Below, one piece after another: positions 22,661-31,142 of a DNA stretch of 31,142 nt; the stretch's first letter is position 1; each line of letters begins with the position of its first letter. The translations under genes and the position numbers were made by a program. The stretch comes from Bacillota bacterium (lineage in GTDB: Bacteria; Bacillota; Bacilli; Paenibacillales; Paenibacillaceae), in contig JAEZCJ010000106.1 of the NCBI GenBank assembly GCA_023433615.1, positions 1-31,142 of the forward strand, read 5' to 3'. The notes below the pieces were generated by a model. The model ran no database searches and had not been told where the DNA came from. It saw only the letters and a program-made list of their open reading frames with translations.

Positions 22661-22688
22661 TTGCAGGCAAGCCGACATATTTTATAAG
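22661..22688 (+). promoter_or_regulatory. Possible sigma-A promoter of pth
   Basis: TTGCAG (22661-22666), a 16-base spacer and TATAAG (22683-22688). The -10 matches 5/6 and the -35 3/6. It lies in the AT-rich divergent gap before pth. Confidence 0.35.
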
Positions 22689-22727
22689 AATATTCATTTT
22701 TTATAGGGAAAAGAGGAGAGAAACCGC

Positions 22728-23288
22728 ATGAAATGGATTGTCGGCTTGGGTAACCCGGGCTCGAATTATCAGTCGACGCGTCATAATGTCGGATTCATGG
22801 CCGTCGACGAGCTGGCACGCAGATGGGGCTTCCCGGTTAGCCAGGGCAAGTTCAAGGCATTGGTCGGCGAAGGCAACGTGCAGGGGACCAAGGTCTATCT
22901 GCTTAAGCCGATGACGTATATGAATCTCTCCGGCGAGACGATCCGCGCATTCATGGATTACTATAAGGCGGACCTTGACGACCTGATCGTGATCTATGAC
23001 GATCTGGACACGGAGATCGGCCGCATTCGGCTGCGGTATCAGGGCAGTGCAGGCGGGCATAACGGCATCAAGTCGATTATTCAGCACACCGGCACGCAGA
23101 CGTTCAACCGCGTGCGCATGGGGATCTCGCGGCCCGCGCCCGGCATGAATATCGCGGATTACGTGCTGTCCCCATTTCCCAAAGCTGAGCAGGAGACGCT
23201 TGCGGCGATGGTACAATCCGCCTGCGATGCGGTCGAATTTGCGCTATCCCATCCCTATGAGGAGACGATGGCAAAGTATAACCGTTAG
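22728..23288 (+). CDS. pth: Peptidyl-tRNA hydrolase
   Basis: Pth releases tRNA from peptidyl-tRNA that has dropped off the ribosome. The 186-aa protein shows VGLGNPGSNYQSTRHNVGF with the catalytic His at residue 19, KPMTYMNLSG, and IYDDLDTEIGRIRLR followed by GSAGGHNGIKSI. These are the classic bacterial Pth1 motifs. ATG 22728 is preceded by AGAGGAGAG. Gene order ctc-pth-fin-mfd is as in B. subtilis. A small imperfect hairpin (about 23300-23325) without T run lies between pth and fin. Confidence 0.97.
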   Translation: MKWIVGLGNPGSNYQSTRHNVGFMAVDELARRWGFPVSQGKFKALVGEGNVQGTKVYLLKPMTYMNLSGETIRAFMDYYKADLDDLIVIYDDLDTEIGRIRLRYQGSAGGHNGIKSIIQHTGTQTFNRVRMGISRPAPGMNIADYVLSPFPKAEQETLAAMVQSACDAVEFALSHPYEETMAKYNR

Positions 23289-23342
23289 TTTTCCCTGAAT
23301 CCGGGCATACTGGAGGTATACCGGATTATCAGGAGGCATACA

Positions 23343-23573
23343 ATGGCTGTGAATTATGTTTGCCGGCATTGCCGGACATCGATCGGATCGCTGGACCAGA
23401 GCGGTCTCACCGAGACGAGACTAGGCTTCCATTCCTTGACCCCCGAAGAGCGCAGCGATATAATAGCGTATAACGCGAACGGCGATGTGACGGTCAAGGT
23501 CGTCTGCGACTATTGCCGCGAAGCGTTAGAGGCCAATCCGGAACTGCTGCTAGTGGAGAGCCCGCTGCAGTAA
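23343..23573 (+). CDS. fin: Anti-sigma-F factor Fin (YabK)
   Basis: Fin is a small zinc protein (76 aa) that inhibits sigma-F in the forespore and helps the switch to sigma-G. The two CxxC pairs C7/C10 and C55/C58 and the central GFHSLTPEERSDIIAYN segment are diagnostic. AGGAGG lies seven bases before ATG 23343. It complements gin at the left of the window: both are anti-sigma factors of the forespore programme. I found no clear sigma-F promoter in the 54-base gap after pth, so it may depend on read-through or on a promoter inside pth. Confidence 0.94.
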   Translation: MAVNYVCRHCRTSIGSLDQSGLTETRLGFHSLTPEERSDIIAYNANGDVTVKVVCDYCREALEANPELLLVESPLQ

Positions 23574-23630
23574 GTCGGGCACGGACGCACGGCGTAATGC
23601 CGGCATGCCTCGCAATAGACGCTGATTACG

Positions 23631-23662
23631 GCCTGGGCGTTTCTGTCGCCGAGGCTCTTTTT
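23631..23662 (+). terminator. Intrinsic terminator of fin
   Basis: GCCTGGGCG (23631-23639) pairs with CGCCGAGGC (23647-23655) with one internal mismatch, and TCTTTTT follows. Confidence 0.75.
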
Positions 23663-23693
23663 CCTGTGTGCATGTATGCGTAATTTTATCAAT

Positions 23694-23773
23694 GGCCAGT
23701 TGTCAGCGCCGAGAAGCGTTCAAGATTCGATGTCGAGTAGGCTTCTCGAGATACATCGCGATCACAAGTGGCC
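23694..23773 (+). repeat. Interspersed repeat copy E (80 bp, internally deleted)
   Basis: The inverted ends GGCCAGTTGT (23694-23703) and ACAAGTGGCC (23764-23773) match 9/10. The left block CAGCGCCGAGAAG joins directly to CGTTCAAGATTCG, so the central part present in A, B and D is missing. It ends about 30 bases before the mfd start. Confidence 0.82.
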
Positions 23774-23806
23774 CTTTTCCCGATAAGAAAGTAGGTGTCC
23801 TTTACG

Positions 23807-27319
<3,513 letters not shown>

Positions 27320-27331
<12 letters not shown>

Positions 27332-27448
27332 TCGCGAAGCGATTCGAGAAGCCTATTCGACGTCGAGCCTTGAACGCTGGCGAAAGTGAAGCTTATGCTT
27401 CCGATGTGGCGTTTCCTACGGAAAGGCTTGAGGCGCTGACAACCGGCC
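27320..27448 (-). repeat. Interspersed repeat copy F (129 bp), overlapping the mfd 3' end
   Basis: The ends GTCCACTTGT (27320-27329) and ACAACCGGCC (27439-27448) are a degenerate inverted pair (7/10). With flanks the pair extends to about 21 bases (GTTCAAAA on both sides). Read on the minus strand it has TTTCCGTAGGAAACGC, CATCGGAAGCATAAGCTT, CCAGCGTTCAAG and ATCGCTTCGCGAT hairpin blocks but lacks two segments present in A, B and D. The mfd stop TGA (27329-27331) is within it. Confidence 0.82.
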
Positions 27449-27488
27449 ATTTTGAACATGCATTCAAATTCGAAAGGGGAACTTCAAG

Positions 27489-28625
27489 ATGTTGCTCAAT
27501 AATCGCAGATCGGCATGGCGGCGTCTACCGCTATTGGCGGTAATCCTGATGCTCGTCGTGACGATGGCGGCCGCTTGCGGCGGCAAGAAGGACGGCGGGG
27601 CAGCGATGCCCGGCGCCGGAGAAGGACAAGCTGTCGCAACCTATAAGGACGGCGGCAAAGTAAGCCAGAAGGAATTCGACAAATATATCACGATGCTGGA
27701 GATCACGAATCCGCAGACGGCGATGTATCTGTATATCGATCCGAGCTTCAAGGAATCGGAGCTGAAACGCTACATCACGTTCAAAGAATTCGCGAAGCAA
27801 GCAACGGATGAGGATAAGAAGCTGGCGAAAGAGAGCTCCGAGACGTTCGTAGGACAGCTGGAGCAAGCGCTGAAGGGCGAAAGCGCGGAGGATCTTAAAG
27901 GTCTGATGGACAAGTCCGGTCTGACGAGTGCCGAAGCAGGCAAATTCGTGGACCTGCTCGTTCAAGCGCAGGAAGTTGTCGAACGCAAGCGTCAAGGGTA
28001 TATGGCTGAAGTGAAGGACGATGCGATCAAGGCCGAATTCGACAAAGCGCCGGCGGATTACAACATCGTCAGCGTTCGGCATATTCTTGTCGGCACGACC
28101 GACGGTTCGACGGGCGAGGAGCTGCGCACGGAGGAAGAAGCGCTTAAGCGCGCGGAAGAAGTGAAGGGGAAACTTGACGCCGGAGGCGACTGGACGGCGC
28201 TGGCGAAAGAATATTCCGACGACGACGGCTCTAAGGAAGCCGGCGGCTTGTATGAAGACAAGGAAGCCGGCGGCTGGGTCGAGGAGTTCAAGCAAGCCGC
28301 GAATACGCAGCCGATCGGCGAGATCGGCAAGCCGGTCAAGTCTTCGTTCGGCTACCACGTCATGAAGGTCGAGAAGCGTGACGAAATGACGTATGAGAAA
28401 CTGTCGGAGGCGAGGAAGTCGACGATCCGCGAGACGCTGGCGAATCCGAAGCTGAACGAGTATATGACGGCCGAGCAGGACAAGCTGGAGATCAAGGTCG
28501 ATCTTCCGAAGGAAGAAGCACCGGCTGGGGAAGAGACGCCGGCTGAAGGCGCAGGCAATGATGCAGGCGAGACGTCGGGCAATGGTGCCGAAGCCGGCAC
28601 GGAAGGCGACGCAGCTAAGGAATAA
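27489..28625 (+). CDS. prsA: PrsA-like foldase lipoprotein (parvulin peptidyl-prolyl isomerase)
   Basis: This 378-aa protein has a lipoprotein signal peptide: basic MLLNNRRSAWRR, hydrophobic LPLLAVILMLVVTM, and the lipobox AAAC with the lipidated Cys at residue 30. A helical SurA/PrsA N-terminal domain is followed by a parvulin domain (about 190-290) starting VSVRHILVG, with GGLYEDKEAGGWVEEFKQA and SSFGYHVMKV. The last 40 residues are a low-complexity Glu/Gly/Ala tail. PrsA proteins fold secreted proteins outside the membrane. ATG 27489 has AAAGGGG ten bases upstream. It lies between mfd and spoVT, where B. subtilis has nothing of the kind. Confidence 0.9.
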   Translation: MLLNNRRSAWRRLPLLAVILMLVVTMAAACGGKKDGGAAMPGAGEGQAVATYKDGGKVSQKEFDKYITMLEITNPQTAMYLYIDPSFKESELKRYITFKEFAKQATDEDKKLAKESSETFVGQLEQALKGESAEDLKGLMDKSGLTSAEAGKFVDLLVQAQEVVERKRQGYMAEVKDDAIKAEFDKAPADYNIVSVRHILVGTTDGSTGEELRTEEEALKRAEEVKGKLDAGGDWTALAKEYSDDDGSKEAGGLYEDKEAGGWVEEFKQAANTQPIGEIGKPVKSSFGYHVMKVEKRDEMTYEKLSEARKSTIRETLANPKLNEYMTAEQDKLEIKVDLPKEEAPAGEETPAEGAGNDAGETSGNGAEAGTEGDAAKE

Positions 28626-28652
28626 GGTACGCGACTTGAATATCCTAACATT

Positions 28653-28695
28653 AGACGGCCTTGGCTCCGGATTCCCGGACGGAGGCCGTCTTTTT
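28653..28695 (+). terminator. Intrinsic terminator of prsA
   Basis: AGACGGCCT (28653-28661) pairs with AGGCCGTCT (28683-28691) and a T run follows. The next 150 bases (28696-28846) show no gene or structure I can support. Confidence 0.88.
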
Positions 28696-28846
28696 GGCGC
28701 GCGGCCGCTGGGGTTGGATATCTCCAGAATACGGGTAGTGTGGCAATGACGATGTCGGGGCATTCTATAGGCAGCAGAAGCCGAACCGGCCCGCGCGTCC
28801 GATTCCACGCACGCAGGCCTGATGCTTAGGCACGCTGGATGGCGGC

Positions 28847-28876
28847 GTATAAGAAAATGGGTAGGGATGAATACTA
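28847..28876 (+). promoter_or_regulatory. Sigma-G-type promoter of spoVT
   Basis: GTATA (28847-28851), exactly 18 bases, and AATACTA (28870-28876) fit GHATR-18-CATWMTA with one mismatch. The predicted start near 28883 gives a leader of about 165 bases. B. subtilis spoVT is sigma-G dependent. Confidence 0.55.
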
Positions 28877-29049
28877 TGGTCAGATTCGCTATCACTCGCC
28901 GCGAGCGCTGAACGCCGGAGCGGGCAGAACGGATCGAGGCGTCCCGCGTGTGCTCTGTGCACTCCCAGCTGCAGAATCTTCACGAACACGAAATAGAAGC
29001 CGTTCCTCCAGTCGATTCACAATCTTCAAGGAAAGTGGGGCATCTAGAC

Positions 29050-29592
29050 ATGAAAGCAACTGGAATTGTTCGCCGTATCGATGATCTCGGACGTGTGGTT
29101 ATTCCGAAGGAAATCCGCCGTACGCTGCGCATCAGAGAGGGCGACCCGCTGGAAATATTCGTCGATCGCGACGGAGAAGTGATCCTGAAGAAATATTCCC
29201 CGATCGGGGAGCTTGGCGACTTCGCAAAGGAATACGCAGAATCGTTATTCGAGAGCACGGGGCACACAGCGATTATCTGCGATCGGGATACGATCATCGC
29301 GGTGGCGGGCGCATCCAAGAAGGAGTTCATGGAGAAGCCGGTAGGGGCGATTCTGGAACAGTGCATGGAGAATCGCAAGCCGATTGCCGAAGCCGGCGGC
29401 GGATCGTTCGAGCTGGTGAAGGACACGTCGGACGAATACACGTCGTTCGTAGCGGCGCCGATCATTGCCGGCGGCGACCCCATCGGCGCTGTCATTCTCG
29501 TCAGCAAGGAAGAGAACGTGACGATGGCGAACATGGAAGTCAAGATGGCCGAGACGGCAGCGGGCTTCCTCGCGAAACAGATGGAGCAGTAA
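29050..29592 (+). CDS. spoVT: Stage V sporulation regulator SpoVT
   Basis: SpoVT tunes sigma-G-dependent genes in the forespore. The 180-aa protein has an N-terminal AbrB-like DNA-binding domain (about 1-52: KATGIVRRIDDLGRVVIPKE, LEIFVDRDGEVILKKYSP) and a C-terminal GAF-type domain (about 56-178). The length is as in B. subtilis. ATG 29050 is chosen because homologues start MKATGIVRRID; the frame continues upstream to 28948 without family-like sequence. The ribosome site is AAGTGGGG about ten bases upstream. It is paralogous in its first domain to abrB at 9009-9263. Confidence 0.96.
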   Translation: MKATGIVRRIDDLGRVVIPKEIRRTLRIREGDPLEIFVDRDGEVILKKYSPIGELGDFAKEYAESLFESTGHTAIICDRDTIIAVAGASKKEFMEKPVGAILEQCMENRKPIAEAGGGSFELVKDTSDEYTSFVAAPIIAGGDPIGAVILVSKEENVTMANMEVKMAETAAGFLAKQMEQ

Positions 29593-29608
29593 CCTGTAAT
29601 CCGATAAT

Positions 29609-29640
29609 GGAGCTTTCGCGCGATGCGGAAGCTCCTTTTT
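29609..29640 (+). terminator. Intrinsic terminator of spoVT
   Basis: GGAGCTT (29609-29615) pairs with AAGCTCC (29629-29635) with further pairs inside, and TTTTT follows. Confidence 0.88.
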
Positions 29641-29756
29641 ACCGTGAGGTGCGGCTGCACGCCTGCGAAAGGAAAGACCGCCATGCGTAAAATGGGGTAT
29701 AATGGATGCCTAGGCCTTACAAAGGCAGACATGAGCGGGCGGTGACAGATGGCGCA

Positions 29757-31142
29757 ATGGAGAGCATAAAAGATTCGGAGGCACGGCTCGGAGAAGAGGA
29801 GGCAGCGGCTGCAGGCTTGTCCGTGGACGGCAAATCGCGGGATGGCGGAGGAGGCTGGCTGCGGGGTGCGGCGCTGTTAGGCGGTGCGGCGATTATTTCG
29901 AAGGCGATCGGCACCTTGCAGAAAATCCCGCTGCAGAACATCGCCGGCGACCGGGTGTTCGGCCTCTACAGCGCGGTATACCCCTTCTACCAGCTGCTCT
30001 TGTTCTTGGCCTCGGCGGGCATACCGGTCGCGCTGTCGATGCTGGTTGCGGAGCGGGGGCGGCAGGGCACGGAGGGCTGGCAGTTGATTCGGACAGCCAT
30101 CCTTCTGATGAGCGTGACCGGCGCTGCCGGCTTCGCCGCAATGTGGTTCGGAGCGGAGACGTTCGCCGGCTGGATCGGCGACAGGGATGCCGCGCAGGCG
30201 ATCCGCATGTCCGCGCTCGCACTCTGGTGCATGCCGGTATTGGCCGCGCTTCGGGGGTATTTTCAAGGCTTGGAGCAGATGGGGCCTTCGGCAGTATCTC
30301 AGGTGGCGGAACAGGCTGTACGCGTCGCCGCGATGCTGATCCTCCTTGCCGCCGGTTGGCAGCTGGGGTGGGGAGACGGCGCGCTGGCCGCCGGCGCGAC
30401 GCTCGGCTCGGCGTTCGGCGGCGCAGCCGGGCTGGCGGTCATGCTGCGCGCTTGGCAGCTGCATCGCAGTCGACAGCCGGCCGAGAAGGCTGCTGCGGCG
30501 GTCGTACGCAGGAAAGGCCGTTCGAGGCTGGGGGCAGATGCAAGGCTGCTGGCGGCGGTCGGGCTGCCAGCAGCGCTGGCATCGATCGCCGTGCCGCTCG
30601 CCGGCATCGTCGATTCGTTCACGGTGCCGGGATTGTTGGCAGCAGAAGGGCTGGCGCCGCAGGATGCGATGGCGCTGTTCGGGCTGTACAGCCGGGGTCA
30701 GCCGCTGACGGCGCTTGTCGTGATGACAGCCGGCGCGATCGCAGGGGCGATGGTGCCCGGCATGGCGGCCGCGAGATCGAGGCCGGCTGCCGGAGATGGC
30801 GCTGCAACGGGCATGAGCGGGCAAGGTGGGGATGCCGAGGCGGGCATGCAAGCGGCAGCGGCGCAAGCCGCGACGGCTACGCGCTTCGCGTGGACGCTCG
30901 GGCTTGCCGCGAGCCTCGGCTTGCTGCTGCTGGCTAGGCCGATCAATATCATGCTATACGCTGACGGCGCCGCAACAGGCACGTTAGCCATCGTCGTGTC
31001 CGCAGCATGGGCGGGCACGCTCGGCGCCGTCACGGCTGCGGCGCTCCAGGGGCTTGGCCGCGCGCGCCTTGCCGCCGCGCTGCTGCTGCTCTCGGCGCTG
31101 CTCAAGGCAGCGCTTAACGCCGCGCTCGTGCCGGCGCTGGGC
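29757..31142 (+). CDS. yabM: YabM/SpoVB-type polysaccharide flippase (MOP superfamily), 3' end beyond window
   Basis: The frame stays open for 462 codons to the window edge, so the gene is incomplete. After a charged 35-residue N-terminus it reads LLGGAAIISKAIGTLQKIPL, GDRVFGLYSAVYPFYQ and LASAGIPVALS, characteristic of SpoVB/YabM-like oligosaccharide (lipid II-type) flippases with many membrane helices. Unusually, an Ala/Gly/Met-rich insertion (about residues 340-378) lies between helices. The start could be ATG 29757 or GTG 29742; both have only weak ribosome sites (GGGCGGTGA before the ATG). Its place after spoVT matches yabM of B. subtilis, whose exact substrate is unknown. Confidence 0.88.
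   Translation, partial: MESIKDSEARLGEEEAAAAGLSVDGKSRDGGGGWLRGAALLGGAAIISKAIGTLQKIPLQNIAGDRVFGLYSAVYPFYQLLLFLASAGIPVALSMLVAERGRQGTEGWQLIRTAILLMSVTGAAGFAAMWFGAETFAGWIGDRDAAQAIRMSALALWCMPVLAALRGYFQGLEQMGPSAVSQVAEQAVRVAAMLILLAAGWQLGWGDGALAAGATLGSAFGGAAGLAVMLRAWQLHRSRQPAEKAAAAVVRRKGRSRLGADARLLAAVGLPAALASIAVPLAGIVDSFTVPGLLAAEGLAPQDAMALFGLYSRGQPLTALVVMTAGAIAGAMVPGMAAARSRPAAGDGAATGMSGQGGDAEAGMQAAAAQAATATRFAWTLGLAASLGLLLLARPINIMLYADGAATGTLAIVVSAAWAGTLGAVTAAALQGLGRARLAAALLLLSALLKAALNAALVPALG

Noticed and set aside
28839..29084. 81-codon frame ahead of spoVT
   Set aside because: It contains the predicted spoVT promoter, overlaps the spoVT start in another frame and lacks a ribosome site.

Overview
The window looks like a chromosomal segment from a spore-forming, fairly GC-rich Firmicute of the Paenibacillaceae (Paenibacillus/Cohnella type). 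The reasons are the B. subtilis-like gene order from the gin-side rRNA operon through tmk, holB, ricT, yabA, rsmI, abrB, tatD, rnmV, ksgA, yabG, veg, sspF, ispE, purR, ridA, spoVG, glmU, ctc, pth, fin, mfd, spoVT and yabM, the many sporulation genes, and the short AbrB variant with a Cys-rich C-terminus. I assign the taxon from content and layout only; I could not run a database search.

Layout. Positions 1-70 hold the 3' end of a 5S rRNA and its terminator. Positions 404-943 carry a minus-strand membrane protein of unknown function. Positions 1103-8839 hold gin, a yaaO-type decarboxylase, and then tmk-darA-yaaR-holB-ricT-yabA-yabB-rsmI, a housekeeping and cell-cycle cluster read to the right. 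abrB (minus strand) and an HD-domain phosphohydrolase diverge around 9264-9544, a spacer rich in Spo0A-box heptamers. tatD is followed by a cyclic-di-AMP (ydaO/yuaA) riboswitch with a terminator in front of a yabE-type cell-wall hydrolase. Then come rnmV-ksgA (rRNA maturation and modification), yabG, veg (two tandem consensus promoters), sspF, ispE, purR-ridA, spoVG (consensus sigma-H promoter), glmU, ctc, a small minus-strand orphan, pth, fin, mfd, a PrsA-like foldase lipoprotein, spoVT and the 5' part of a YabM/SpoVB-type flippase that runs off the window.

The most unusual feature is a family of six related intergenic repeats (188, 189, 54, 188, 80 and 129 bp). They have imperfect terminal inverted repeats of the form GRCCGSTTGT, shared internal hairpins, and a series of internal deletions. 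They lie between tmk/darA, ksgA/yabG, veg/sspF, spoVG/glmU, fin/mfd and mfd/prsA. One supplies the stop codon of mfd, one lies inside the predicted sspF leader, and one abuts the predicted glmU promoter. I do not recognise this family; it behaves like a miniature inverted-repeat element or a mobile structured RNA/DNA element.

Regulation visible in the sequence links the genes. There are forespore sigma-G-type promoters in front of gin, sspF and spoVT, sigma-H in front of spoVG, and Spo0A boxes around abrB. A PurR-box-like site lies at purR, and a c-di-AMP switch controls cell-wall hydrolase expression. Compared with B. subtilis, metS between abrB and tatD, prs between glmU and ctc, and yazA between yabB and rsmI are missing from these positions. 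Long open frames antisense to mfd, glmU/ctc, yabE and prsA are treated as codon-bias shadows.
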